This document shows positions 1 to 15,000 of a DNA stretch of 64,000 bases, piece by piece. The notes under the pieces are model-generated. The model did no database searches, had not been told where the DNA came from, and saw only the letters and a program-made list of their open reading frames with translations. The translations under genes and the position numbers were made by a program. How positions within the stretch are numbered: the first letter of the stretch is position 1; each line of letters opens with the position of its first letter. The stretch comes from Pratylenchus scribneri (Eukaryota > Nematoda > Chromadorea > Rhabditida > Pratylenchidae): the NCBI GenBank assembly GCA_030063045.1, contig JAQSEB010000082.1, forward strand, positions 3,348,001-3,412,000. Direction: 5' to 3'.

Positions 1-3000
1 CACAGATGGAAAAATTGGGCACAGAGGCAGATCGCCTGTGCCAATTGTATCCGGAAATGTCCACCGAAATTAGCACCAAAACCGACGAGGCCAAAACGCG
101 TTGGGATGCGTTGAAAGAGGCGGCAGAGCAGAGAAAACGCGCATTGGACCGTTCCTATAATCGACATCGATTCATGGCCGACTATAGAGAGCTAGGGGAT
201 TGGATCAATGGCATTCGGCTGTTGATCCAATCGGCGGAGTTGGCCAAGGATGTGGCCGGTGCAGAGGCACTTTTGGAACAGCACCAGGTGGGTAAAAAAA
301 CATAGATGTGACTTTATTAATTCGGTGCCGAAAAACATTGAAATTGCCGAATAAAAAATACAATAATGAAATAATAGTAGTCTAAGGGGTTATTTCTACA
401 TTCATAAACCATATACGCAAAATTGGTTGAGCTGGTCAAGACGCATTGAATGGAATATAATTTGCCATGATTTGGTCGACAATTAAAGGGTATTAAACGG
501 TTTAAACCAATTTTGGTTTGGTCAAAAATTAAAGGGTATTAAACGGTTTAAACCAATTTTGGTTTGGTCAACAATTAAAGGGTATTAAACGGTTTAAACC
601 AATTTTGGTTTGGTCAAAAATTAAAGGGTATTAAACGGTTTAAACCAATTTTGGTTTGGTCAACAATTAAAGGGTATTAAACGGTTTAAACCAATTTTGA
701 TTTAATGGTTTAAAACTAATTAGAATAGGTTAACCCTAATTAAAACATAATCAAATGATGCGACTTGACGAGATCTATCTTATGGGTATAAATTTTATGA
801 GTCTAATGTAAGAAGAACTTCAGAATTAGAACCCTTACAATCTTTTGGGCAATTTCAGTGTTTTCGACAATTAAATATACCCAGATTCATTTTTATTTAT
901 TCAGGAACATAAGGGCGAAATTGATGCTCGCGCAGATTCATTTGCCCAAACGGCGGAAACTGGCCAAAAATTATTGGACGATGGAATTGAGCAAGCCGAT
1001 GAAATTCGTCAATGCCTTCAGCATTTGGCCACCGAACAGGCCAGCCTCAACAATCTTTGGGAGGAGCGGCGAATTCTCTATGAACAATGCATGGATTTGC
1101 AACTTTTCTATCGGTCCGTTTTATTTTTATTTTTTTGTAATTGGAAAATGGGAATAGAATGGAATTTTTCAAAGGAATATACCTAACTTGGCGCCATTTA
1201 TTATATTTTATAACTCATCAAAAACTAAATCAATTTTGATAATTTTTTTTAACAAATTAAAGAGCAGACTTTTAGCTTCTTAATAATAATATTAAATTTT
1301 ATATAAATTAATTCAGAAATGATGAAATTATGTTTATAATCCACTAAAAAATTCACAAATTCCATAGTAAAGGCATTTTGGTTTTTTTGGCTATAACTTT
1401 TTTAAACCAATTTTAATAAAATTAATATCATTGAATAATCAAATATCTGCTTTTTAATTATAACATAATCATGAAAATCGGTTCAATTCTTGATGAGAGT
1501 TATAAGCTTTCGCGATAATTTGGATCTGCTTCTCCTAAGAATTGGAATATATTAGAATATAATATTCTGTCTCTGTTTTGGTTTTAGAAAATCAATGAAA
1601 TCAAAAAACCCAAATTCGGAATTTTTGCTCATAATAAAAATATAGGAGAAACCAAAACTGAAAACCGACATTTTTATCAGAAACCGAAAATCAGATTTCG
1701 AGAAAATGGTTTAAAACTGATTTTGAATTTTTTCTAAAGAATATCATATATTTTCTGCAAATTTCAGTGACACCGAGCAAGCCGAAACATGGATGACCAA
1801 GCAGGAGGCATTCCTCCAAAATGACGATTTAGGCGATTCTCTGGATGCGGTTGAATCGCTGCTAAAAAAGCACGAAGATTTCGAGAAATCGCTGGCCGCC
1901 CAAGAGGAGAAAATCCATGCATTGGATGAATTTGCCACAAAATTAATTGAGGGAGGACATTATGCGGCAGAGGATGTGGCCGCAAGGCGTGAAAAATTGT
2001 TGGCCCGAAGACGGCATTTGATGGAGAGAACGGCGGAACGAAGGGAACGTCTGAAGGAGTCTTATAGGCGAGTGAATGGGATATTTCGCTATTATTTTGG
2101 CCATAACTAAAGAAGGACGTAACCAATTTTTGAAGGCGATATGCTATTAGAAAGCTTAAAGTTTCTTCTAAAAGTGGCTTACATGATTTACTGAAATTTG
2201 GGCTTTAGATAAAGTTACATTTCTTTGAATATAATTAACCCGAACATTATGAGGAAAAGCCACTTATTTTACAAATTAATTTAGATTTTCAAAAATTAAT
2301 AGTTAAGCCACTTTTTAGAGGCTTTTAGGGCTTTAAAATGGCATAATTCCTTCCTGAATTGGTTACTTCCTTATTGAGTTATGGCCAAACGAATAGCCAG
2401 GGTACTCAATTGACGATGTTGAATCCTATTTAAATTTTGCTTTGAGGCAAATTTTTAACCAAAATAAAATTCCGGTGTGGCATACTAATAAATTGGTACT
2501 TTTTTGATATTCATATTTTATCAAATAATAAAGAACATATTTAGCATGTCCAAAACTGATAAAATGACATATTTAATTAGCAAAAACATCAAATTTTGAA
2601 AATTTTTTTTTGCTGGAAAATATTACTTTTTCAGGCCATATAATTTGGCCATACAAAATACCGGGGTTTATCGGATTAGTTTTAAAATTAAGGAGCTCTC
2701 GGAACAGAGTAATCTTAAATAAGCCTCTAAAATTTTTTTTCAAAAATTTCCTACAAATTAAATAATTTATATATTGCAGACTTTTCTATTGAACCATGAA
2801 AAGCAATGAGTAATCGAATTTGCCTTAAATTGACTCCTTCATTTCAACTCTAATTTTACAGGCTGCACAGTTTTGATCGAGATTGTGATGAAATGTTGGG
2901 CTGGATGAATGAAAAACTCAAAACAGCCAAGGACCAAAGTTATTTGGACCCAACAAACATTCGTGGGAAATTGCAAAAACATGCAAATTTTGAGCAAGAA

Positions 3001-6000
3001 TTGCGGGCGAATCGAAATCGATTGGATGAAATCAAGGCCACCGGACAAGAATTGGTCCTGGCCGGTCATTTTGCCAATGAACATGTCCAATCGAGGCTGG
3101 CCGAAGTGGAGGACCTGTGGGCCCAATTGGTGGAGGCCAGCGCATTGAAGGGTGCAAAATTGCAAGAGGCCAATCAGGCAAGTCGCTTTTTTTTTGTTAA
3201 AATTGGGATTCTACGCAATTTACTAAAGATTTGGATTTATATTTAAATTAATGATTAAAACTCGGAAAACCAAAATTATGATTTGTGACAAAATAATATA
3301 AAAACAAAAACTGATTGAGGGAATTTTGGTATTTCTTTTAATTATTTGCGCACAGATTTTGAAATTTTTTTGTGTGATTTTGATATTATTTTCCAATAAA
3401 TGGTTTTAAAAAATGGGAGAATAATATTTTACGGCTTAGAATCTTATGCTAAATATGGGGTAACATAAGTTAAATTTGAAAGGTGACACAAATTTTGTAG
3501 ATAATTAAGAATTTCCGAAATTTTTATAAAAACTGATTTTGCCTCCTATTTTAAATTTGGAGCCATCCATTCTAAAGGATTTTGAAAAAATGAAGCTAAA
3601 TCATTGTCATTGGTCCACCAATACCATAACCGTTTGCCCGCAGGCATCATCAATATGTCAGAAAAAAGAAAACGCTCGAATTATTTAATAACAACTCATC
3701 AATGATTTAGTATCAAATAAAGAGCAGATTAATGAATGACTATCAAATTATATTTATTTTAATTAAATTGATTTAGAATTTATGTAATTGTGGAACAAGA
3801 AAAAATTTGAAATGACCTTTTTTGCCAAATTTTCAGTGAATTTTTCTGGGCATAACTTCAACAATTCTGAATCAATTTAAATAAAATTTATATCATTGGA
3901 TAGCCAAAAGTCTGCTCTTTAATTTGAACAAAAGTACCAAAAATTATTCCACTTTTTGATGAGTTATTATAAACGACACTAATTTGGGTACTTTTTGCTA
4001 ATGGGGCCATCTTTGTCAACATTTCAATGTCAAATCGCCGATGATTACTCCAAAAATATAATTCCTTCAGGAACAATTGTTCAACCGAAACATCGAAGAC
4101 GTGGAATTGTGGTTGAGCGAATTGGAAGGTCAACTGGCCAGCGAAGATTTTGGCAAAGATTTGATTTCGGTGCAAAATTTACAAAAAAAGTTGGGCCTCG
4201 TCGAAGCGGACTACAATGCACACCAGGAACGAATTGACACAATTGGGCATCAGGCAAAGGAATTCCAAGATTCCGGCCATTTCAATGCCCCACAAATTGG
4301 CAAAAAGCAACAATTCTTGCAGCAACGATTCCAGGCACTTCGTGACCCCCTGCAAAGGCGCAAAAATAAGTTGGCCGAATCGCTGTTGGGTCATCAACTG
4401 TTCAGGTGATAATCTTTTCCTTTCACCATTTTTCCAAAAAATCTTTTTTCACCAATGACACCAAAAGTAGGAATGTTCGAATTTTATTTACAAAATTTTT
4501 AAAAATGGTTGGAATGGAACCCGGTTTATTAAGCTTATTTCGACATATCAGGGATCAGCAGGGGTCATAGCTAAATTTTCGGAACCAAAATATCATATGA
4601 TTATTCATTTTAGAAATATTCCATTATTTTTTATCCTAATTATTCAGGTTTATGATTCTATAAAGAATTTAAAAATTCACATTTTTGAGGTCATTTGTTG
4701 GAACAGATTTTTGGGAACTTTACTATAATTGAGGAGAGATCTAATAAGTGACGATGGTGATAAAGCTGCTGGATATATAAATAAAATATGATATCAATGT
4801 TGGTTTAATTAAAAATAATATTTCTTGTCAATTTATGGGCACATTCTCGGTGAATATCAAATATTGGCCAATACTTTTGATATCGATTTTTTAGATGTTT
4901 TTATCATCAATAAAATACTATATAAATTTATCCAGCAGCTTAATTACCTTCGATACTAGAATCCCAAAATATCGTAACACCTTTTTTAAAATATATTATT
5001 CAGAGACATTGATGACGAGTTGGCATGGATTCGTGAGAAAGAGCAAGTGGCAGCATCCACCAACAGGGGCCGCGATTTGGTTGGCGTTCAAAATTTAATA
5101 AAAAAGCAAAATGCCCTGATGGCCGAAATAAACAACCATGAACCACAAATTGAGCAAGTTGCGAATGCAGCCGAACAAATGATCCAGCGTGGGCATTTTC
5201 TGGCACCGGATATTCGTGACAAATTGGCCCAATTGCGAGACAATTGGCGGGCGTTGAAAACGAAGGCTGAGAAGAGGAAACAGGTAAAGAAATACGGAAT
5301 AGGATGATTAGGATAAAGAAGATATTTGGAGGGCTTATAATTCAGCATTCTAAATTCTAATTGGATAGAGAGAAAACATAAAATTTTTAATATTAAATTT
5401 ATAATTAAACTTATTAGCAAATTTACATAAAATTGCGGTAAAATGTTTTTTCAATCAAGCATCATTCATAATTTCTAAAATTTTTTTAATTTAAATTTAT
5501 CCATTTTTGATAGAGAATTATCCAATTTCAACCACTTTTGATAAAAAAAACTCCATCCAATTAGAATTAATTAATTATTCTGCCAAAAATGGTAAAATAA
5601 ATTTTTATTTTTATCCTTTTTCATAGAGAATTTTCTGCTCCACCCAATTAAAAATTAAAGTGTTCAACGGTATTTTTTGCACTTATTTACCGGACATGTC
5701 CGGTAAACAAATGCACAAGAATATCCGGTATTTTTTGCTCATATTTAGAAATACAAAAAATGATTTCTCCTAATTCTAATAGGATTTGGCCGATTCCCAT
5801 CAATCGCATCAATATTTGGCGGATGCAAACGAAGCTGAATCATGGATGCGTGACAAGGAGCCAATTGTTGGCAGCATGGACTATGGCAAAGACGAAGACA
5901 GTGCCGAATCGTTGCTGAAAAAGCATCGCGCGTTGATGAGCGATTTGGATGCATTCCGAACGACAATTGAGGAATTGAGGAGGGAGGCCGCACAATGCAA

Positions 6001-9000
6001 ATATCAGGAACAATTGGGTGGCCAATTGGGCAAAGAATGTGTGGTGGCTCTGTATGAATACCAGGAGAAATCACCGCGGGAAGTGTCAATGAAGAAGGGC
6101 GACGTTTTGACCCTGTTGAATTCGTCCAATAAGGATTGGTGAGTTTGGGAGAGGCATTTTTAGCAGAATAATTTGTTATATTTGGAGGGCTAATTAGTTA
6201 AGGCAAAAAAAAAACAATGAAATTGGCAAAAAATAACACCAAAAATGAGGGTTTGTAATACATTGATAAATCATATATCGAAATTGGATAGAGCTAGTCA
6301 AAACGCATTGAAAGGTATATAATTTATCATGGTTTCGTCAACAATTAAAGGGTATTAAACGGTTTTAAACCCATTTTAGTTTGGTCAACAATTAAAGGGT
6401 ATTAAACGGTTTAAACCAATTTTGGTTTGGTCAACAATTAAAGGGTATTAAACGGTTTAAACCAATTTTGGTTTGGTCAACAATTAAAGGGTATTAAACG
6501 GTTTAAACCAATTTTGGTTTGGTCAACAATTAAATGGTATTAAACGGTTTAAACCAATTTTGATTCTTGGTTCAAAACTAAGTTAAAATTGTTTAAACCC
6601 AAAACCAAAACATAATCAAATGATGCGTTTTGATGAGATCTATTAATTAGATTTAAGATTTTTGGGTCTATAAATAAACTTATGAACCCTTTTTACTTTT
6701 TTTTACATCTTTTAAATACTTTTTATGACATTTAATATTTTCTATAATTTAAATATTTTTATTTCTAAATTGAATTTTAATTTGCCAGGTGGAAAGTAGA
6801 AGTACAAGACCGGCAAGGTTTTGTGCCAGCTGCTTACGTGAAACGAATTGAGCCGGGCACCCAACACCATCATCAGGCAATGGCCGGCCAACCAATGAAC
6901 ACAATAAACTCGAAACAAAGCCAAATCGAAGATCAATACCAAAAATTGTTGATGCTCGGTGAGCAACGACGCCGAAAATTGGAAGAAGCCTGCAAGGCAT
7001 ATCAACTGTTGCGTGAGGCAAATGATTTGGCTGAATGGATTCGAACTCGGGAAACGGTGGCATCGCAACAAGAAATTGGCCAAGACTTGGAGCAAGTGGA
7101 AATATTGCAGACCAAATTCAACGATTTCAAGAGCGATTTGAAAGCAAATGAAGTTAGGCTGCAGGAAATGAACCAAATTGCTACAAGGTGATTGATGGGC
7201 GTAGAAACTAGAAAGGATGGAATATGGTCATTGATTCATGACGTCCTCGTTTAAGGATTTATCGGAAAGATGGGAAAATAGAAGAAGTTTATGAAATTAT
7301 TTGTTTAAAAATCATAATTTTTGTTTATTTATTTTTCTCAAATCTGAATACTTTTATGTTTTCCCAATTTAGTATTTGTATTTTTCTCTAATCAAAATAT
7401 ATGTTGAGTGTTTTTTTTAATAAATAAGTGTGTTTTTCGAAAATCAGAATGAGAATTTGTGTTTTCGTATTTTTGCAACAAATTAATGTTTTCATAAATC
7501 AAAATTTGTGTTTTTTTTTCGCATATTAAAAATTTTATTTGTCAATAGGATAATGAGGGTCATATAAATTTTGCCATATTTTAATATTAAATAACCAATA
7601 TCATCCATTTTCCATTATTGTAGACTCAATCAAATGGGCCAAACGGAAACGGCCGTGCGCATTCAACAACAAATCGACGATTTGAATGCCCGTTGGAAGG
7701 CCCTAGAGCAAAAGGCAGAACAGCGAGGCCAACAATTGGAATCGGCACATGAAGTGCAACGATTCCACAAAGACGTAGACGAGACAAAAGATTGGATCCA
7801 GGAGAAGAATGAGGCCCTGGATTCGGAAGACTTCGGGCGAGATTTACGCTCCGTCCAGGCACTTCAACGGAAGCATGAAGGCGTGGAACGAGATTTGGCT
7901 GCGCTGGGCGATAAAATTCGGGCATTGGATGAGAAAGTGGGTTTGGACTTTGGAGAATGGAATAGGGAATTTGGTTAAATAATTTTAGGCCAATCGACTT
8001 CGCCAAACTCATCCCGAGGCGGCAGAGCAAATTTATGATTTACAACGCCAACTCAACGAACAATGGACAACTTTGACGCAAAAGGCCAACAGAAGGAAGG
8101 ACAAATTGTTGGACAGCTATGGTTTGGAAAGGATGGATTTGGATGAAATTTGACACTTTTTCCATAGATTATCAACGTTTCATCAGCGATTACCAAGATT
8201 TGATGCAATGGGTGGATGGGATGGTGCAATTGGTGTCCAGCGAAGAGTTGGCCAACGATGTGACCGGTGCCGAGGCATTGTTGGAACGGCACCAGGACTA
8301 TCGGACGGAGATTGATGCCAGGGCAGCCACATTCCATGCATTTGAACAATTTGGCAATCAGCTGATTAGAAGTGGCCATTATGCAGCCGATGATGTTCGC
8401 CAGAAAATGGAGGATGTCAATGAGGTATGTTTTTCTGGGTTTATTAGTCAAATCTCATTGAATTACATCGATTTTTTAATTTTTGATAAGATTATGGCCA
8501 TAAAAAATAGGACAATGGCATTATTAAAATAAAAAATTTTAAAATTAAAACAGGAAACTAGCAATTTAGAAAATTAAAATTTATTTGATTTATGCTAATT
8601 TTACCATATTTTTTAGACCAAAATACAAAAAATGGCATTTTTCGAAAATATATTTTTAATTGAATGATTTTTATATAAATTATATTTATTTAAAAACGAG
8701 TTTAAAATTAAAATAAAATAAAAATAGAGACAATATTTTTTAGTTTAGTCCCAAATAAAAGTATTAAAAAATCATAATATAACAATATTTTTAATTAAAT
8801 GATTGGGTTTAAGCATTTTATAAACCATTAAATAGAAATCATCGAGTAAGACCGTATTATATAATTTTCGACCTGGTTACACCATTAAAAAGAAATTATA
8901 AATCAAATATGAAAAAGATTTTAAATTATATATTTTTATTAAATATTTTAAATTAAATTATTTATAAATTATCATTCAATCAATGGCCATATTCTCCCAA

Positions 9001-12000
9001 TTGTTATAAAAAATCAGATGATTCAGAATGGCTTTAATTTAAAAAAGAAATGAAATATAAATTGATATATGTTAGATTTGATAAAATTCAATGTTTTTTC
9101 TTTTTTTTAACTTCAATTAACTATAAAATATTGTATAATTTACCCGCGCACTTTTTCAAGGCTCGTCGCCGTCTCGAGGATGCCTGGGTCCAACGGCGCA
9201 AAATCCTCGATCAATGCCTCGAATTGCAATTGTTCTATCGCGATTGTGAACAATGTGACACGTGGATGAGTGCCCGTGAGGCATTCCTTGCCCAAGAGGA
9301 TCCAACTGGCGACAATGTTGAATCCTTAATTAAAAAGCACGAAGACTTTGACAAGGCAATTGCCTCACAACAAGAGAAACTGACAAATTTGGATCAATTG
9401 GCCCGGCAATTGGTTGGTTTTCATTTTTTTATTTGGGTATTTTTTGTGGATACATGAATGTTTGCGCACCCGAATTTTCACTATTAGTAAATTTATCACT
9501 TTTGAATTAAATAATTTAAAAAACTTTTATGCCAATCTATAATTAAGCCCGATCTATAGAATAATCATGAAAATAAAATTGACCAAAAAATTATTCCCAA
9601 AAATCAATCTTTTTTAAGAGAATTTGAAATTTTCGATTCCAATTATTGAAATTGGTTCCCAGAATTTAGTGTATGGGACAATTTCTCTGCAATCTTTCAT
9701 GCCATTAATAAAACTTTTATATCATTGAATTAAGCTATTTCTGAAGAGTACTTTTATATCAAAATGATTGACCAAAACTCTACTGGCCAGAAAGTTATGG
9801 CCAAAAGATGGAAATGAGCCGGATTTTGGTATATTTTTACCTTGTTTTTTTGGTAAAATTTATGCAATTTCCATCAAATTTAATATTTTTTTTTTAAATT
9901 AACTCAATCAGGAGTTAAGACAAAGACAATGGTACCAAATTTGGATAATTTAAAGCTAATATTAAAATTTATTTGGGTGCACAAAAATTCGGATGATCAA
10001 ATTTCATTCCTCCAAAATTAATTCAAAATTTTCATTAAACCATTGAACACTTTTCCCCATCAAGGTTCAATCCGAACATTATGCAACTCCGGCAATCGAC
10101 AACAAACGTGAACAAATTTTCGACCGATGGGATCGCCTCAAGGAACGGCTGATCGAGAAACGCTCAAAGCTGGGTGAATCACAAACTTTGCAACAATTCT
10201 CGCGTGATGCGGACGAAGTGGAGAATTGGATCGCCGAAAAGTTCCAAATTGCGCAGGTAGGATCAAATTTTACCCAAAAGAAATTTTTTGGCATTTTTGG
10301 GTAAGGCATTTTTCATTCAGGTTGAAGTTGAACCATTGGTAATACTTATTTGTAGATAGCAGATTTTTAGTTATTCAAAACATGGAAATTGCTAAAAATA
10401 TTATATTTACATAAAAATAAGTCAAATCAAAACCTAAATATCTGGTCTTTTTAACCTTCAAAATATTATTTTGTATTTATTTAATCGAGAAATTTACCTA
10501 AAATTCTTATTGCTGATAGCCGGAGAGAGGGGATGGATAAGTAGAAAGTCTCTATTACCAAATTTTTATCGGCTTACAATCAAAATATTTTATCTTTTTG
10601 AATAAGTAATTTCCATAAAATCGAAGGAAAATTATTACAAAATAATTCCAAAAAATAATAAAATTAGACAATTGGCATTGAACATCTTTGGTCTAATGGG
10701 TTATTAGCTTGTTTTTAATACGAGAGGTGGCAAGTTCAATTCCATTCGAATGATGACTATTTATTTGCTACTCCTCATGGTCCGTGCCGAAAACATTATA
10801 CCACCAAAAATTTTGGAAACTGACGAATGGAATATTTTTCTAAATTTTTAATCTCCAAATTCATGGATTCATTTAAAAAATCCATATTTTAAAGGAAGCC
10901 GACTACCGTGACCCAACGAATATTCAACAAAAACACCAAAAGCAACAGGCATTCGAGGCGGAATTATCCGCAAATGCTGACCGGATTGCAACGTTGATTT
11001 CGGCTGGCCAAAATTTGATCACCGCAGCGAAATGTGGAGGCGGCGAGGATGCAGTTTCGCATCGGCTTCGCGCGCTGAATGATCAATGGGATTTGTTGGT
11101 TCGAACGAGTACGGAGAAAAGCCATCGGTATGTTTCTTGGGCGATTTTAGCGGATTTGAGATTTTAATATATCAAGAAATCTAGAGAAATAGAAATTTGA
11201 TTAGTTAGAATTTGGAGCCCTGTAAATTATATAGAATTTTAATTTTTAATTTGATTTTCTAATTATAAATTCCGATCAAAGTAATAAATGTAAAGAAGTG
11301 TATCACTATTATTTTTAATATGACATTTTACTGCTTAAAAACTATTTTAAAATATTATTTAGGAGAAAAATAAAGAATTTCCTCTTTAATTCGTTACCGT
11401 ATATTCTCTTTTAATACCCAATGGGAATTATTTTTCAACCTTTTGAAAAGTTGGGGATGGGGAATTATTAAAAAAGGTGAATTAAAAAATTTTAGGTTTT
11501 TGTAATTGGACAAACTAAATTAGCTATTTTATGGAGCGAAAATATAAAAAAAATCAAAAATTATTCAAATATTCCCGTAGAACGTATACAAAAGACTAAT
11601 TAAAAAGCAATCATAAATTTCTTCATGGCAATTAAATATTTTAATTAACATGATTTTTTGCCAGATTGAAAGAGGCGAACAAGCAGAAAACATTCATGGC
11701 AGCTGTGAAAGATTTGGAATTTTGGCTGGGCGAGGTGGAAACACTGTTAAGCAGCGAAGACACCGGACGCGACTTGGCTTCAATCGAAAATTTACTCAAA
11801 AAGCATCAACTTTTGGAGGTAGGAAAAATTAGGAAATATTTAAATTGGGCAATGCCAAAATAATTATAGTGGTTTAAGGGTTTAAAACCTAACCAAAACA
11901 TATACCCAAAATTGGATAGAGCTGCTGGTCAAGACGCATTGAATGGTATATAATTTGTCATGGTTTGGTCAACAATTAAAGGGTATTAAACGGTTTAAAC

Positions 12001-15000
12001 CCATTTTGGTTTGGTCAACAATTAAAGGATATTAAACGGTTTAAACCCATTTTAGTTTGGTCAACAATTAAAGGGTATTAAAACGGTTTAAATCCATTTT
12101 GGTTTGGTCAACAATTAAAGGATATTAAACGGTTTAAACCAATTTTGGTTTGGTCAATAATTAAAGGGTATTAAACGGTTTAAACCTATTTTGGTTTGGT
12201 CAACAATTAAAGGGTATTAAATGGTTTAAACCAATTTTGGTTTGGTCAACAATTAAAGGGTATTAAACGGTTTAAACCTATTTTGGTTTGGTCAACAATT
12301 AAAGGGTATTAAACGGTTTAAACCTATTTTGGTTTGGTCAACAATTAAAGGGTATTAAACGGTTTAAACCTATTTTGGTTCAATGGTTCAAAACCAAATT
12401 GAAATTGGTTAAATCCAAGCCAAAACATAATCAAATGATGCGTCTTGAGAGATCTATCAATTGGGTATAAGGTAAAAGGTATATGGGTATAGGATAATCT
12501 TATGAACCATACTATGTTTTCGGCAAATTAAATAGTATTTTATTTAATTAAATTAATTTAAAAATTTTCCCCTTGAAGGCCGATATTCATGCGCATGCTG
12601 ATCGAGTGAATGATGTAAATGGTCAGGCTGAGGCACTGATGGAATCGGATCAATTTGATCGAAACCAATTGGATTCTCGACGACGTGGAATCAATGAACG
12701 CTATAGTCGAGTGAAGGAATTGGCCCAACAAAGAAGGGACAAGTTGAACAAGGCAATCACAGTGCATCAATTCTTGCGCGACATTGACGAGGAGGAATCA
12801 TGGATTAAGGTGAGAATGAGGGATTGGGGAATGGGCGGTGGAATGATTCGCTGGGGAGGGGGAAATACCTAGGCTGTTCTTTTGGTCTTAACTCAACAAA
12901 CACAATGAAGAAACCAATTCAGCAGGAAGGTGATATGCCATTTGAAGCCTAAAATGTCCTCATAAAAGTGGCATTAATTTTTTTTTGAAAATTTAATATA
13001 ATTTGTAAAATAAATGGCTTAATTAAATTGTTAGGGTTTATTAAAGAAGCTCAAAGAAATTTAACATTTTTTAATGGTAGAAGTCATAAAATTTAATTGA
13101 GCCAAATTATAGAACTTTGTGTTTTCGAATGGATTATTATAGCCTTTGGATTATTATAGCCTTCCCAGATTGACTTTAACTTTAATGAGATACTATATAT
13201 ATAAAATATAAACAAAAGAATGGTGGTACATGTGTTGAAATTCTATGCTCATTTTTAAGTGGCAAAAAATTTTTCGCATATTAAGAAAAATTATTCACAG
13301 GAAACAAATAAATTTAACCGTATTATAATTCCAAATAACACAGAATTAAAATAAATTTCTGGCAAATAATTATTTTTCAAGTAATGAAAAAAATGAGAAT
13401 AATTTAATTATTGACCTCCCAATTCCCAATATGTTTGTTTTTCTGCCTTTTCAATTAATATGGTAATATAAATACATATAATTAGAAAACAACAATTTTT
13501 TTGTTGCTCATAATGATAACAAATAATAAATGTTATTCCTCCCATTCATCTTGATCCAAAAATTATTTAAATGAATGTTGCTTCTGTGGAACTCTGAATA
13601 AGCCACAAATAGACGAAAAAGATTCAAGAAAAGGAAAGAGCTACCCTCTGAAAATTTTCACCCCATCGAAAATAATTAATCAAATTTTATCATACATTTT
13701 AAGGAGAAAAAATTGTTGGTCAGCAGCGACGATTATGGACGAGACTTGACCGGGGTTCAAAATTTGAGGCGAAAACATCGCCGGCTGGACACAGAATTGG
13801 CCAGCCATCAGCCTCAAGTACAACAGGTACAGGCAAAAGCAGTGGAATTGTTGAAGGCCAGCGAGGTTGGGGCACCCGAAATTCAGAAACGCATTCAGGT
13901 GAGCAAGTTTAAGGAGGATGGTTGATGGCGAAAATTTTTAAATGGAACATAAAGGATGGATGATATTTAATTTGTCGAAAAATTGAAAATATCGAAAAAA
14001 GAGTGCCCATGATTTATTTTCTTGCAGGCACTTGAGGAAAGTTGGCAACAAATTGTGGATTTGACCGAAAATCGCCATAAAAAGCTGCAAGAATCTGAGC
14101 AATTCCAAAATTTCATAAGCCGTTTGGAAGAGGAAGAAGCATGGATGAATGAAAAACAACAGTTGCTTTCATCGCCTGCCCTTGGCGAAAATATGGCAGC
14201 CGTTCAAGGCCTGCTCAAAAAGCATGACACATTCCAAGTTGACCTTCAAGTACATGAGCAGAGGATTGCGGATTTGCAGAAACAGGGGGAGGAGGTGAGT
14301 AAAGAGAACAAAGAAACGGGAAACATTTCTGTTCTGTCCAATACAACTTCAGTTTGACCCATGTTTCAACGAAACAATAGCAAATTTGGGAACACAATAT
14401 ACTTTTTGAAATCCTAATGTCCTATAAAAGATTAATTCAGAATAAAATTCTAAAAAGAACAATTCCAAATTAGATTTACAATTACAATTACAAATCAGAA
14501 TTACAATTACAATTACAATTACAAATCAGAAATACAATCGCAAATCAGAATTACAATCGCAAATCAGAATTACAATCGCAAATCAGAATTACAATTACAA
14601 ATCAGAATTACAATCGCAAATCAGAATTACAATCGCAAATCAGAATTACAATCGCAAATCAGAATTAAAATTACAATCGCAAATCAGAATTACAATCGCA
14701 AATCAGAATTACAATTACAAATCAGAATTACAATTACAAATCAGAATTACAATCGCAAATCAGAATTACAATCGCAAATCAGAATTACAATTACAATTAC
14801 AAATCAGAATTACAATTACAATTACAAATCAGAATTACAATTACAATTACAAATCAGAATTACAATTACAATTACAAATCAGAATTACTATCGCAAATCA
14901 GAATTACAATCGCAAATCAGAATTACATTACAATTACAATCGCAAATCAGAATTACAATTACAATCGCAAATCAGAATTACATTTACAATTCAGAATTAC

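Noticed and set aside
6..305. ATG at base 6 as the start of the spectrin protein
   Set aside because: The frame is already inside a spectrin repeat, the protein would lack about 300 residues, and the window begins in coding sequence or directly at an acceptor-like cacag.
2072..2073. GT donors inside the GC-donor sites of introns 3 and 4
   Set aside because: Using them shifts the frame and destroys the conserved spectrin sequence of the next exon.
1744..2126. Minus-strand frames opposite spectrin exons (also 2839, 5088, 7626, 8053, 16336, 18416)
   Set aside because: They are antisense shadows of conserved plus-strand exons with a continuous spectrin frame; they contain no recognisable domain.
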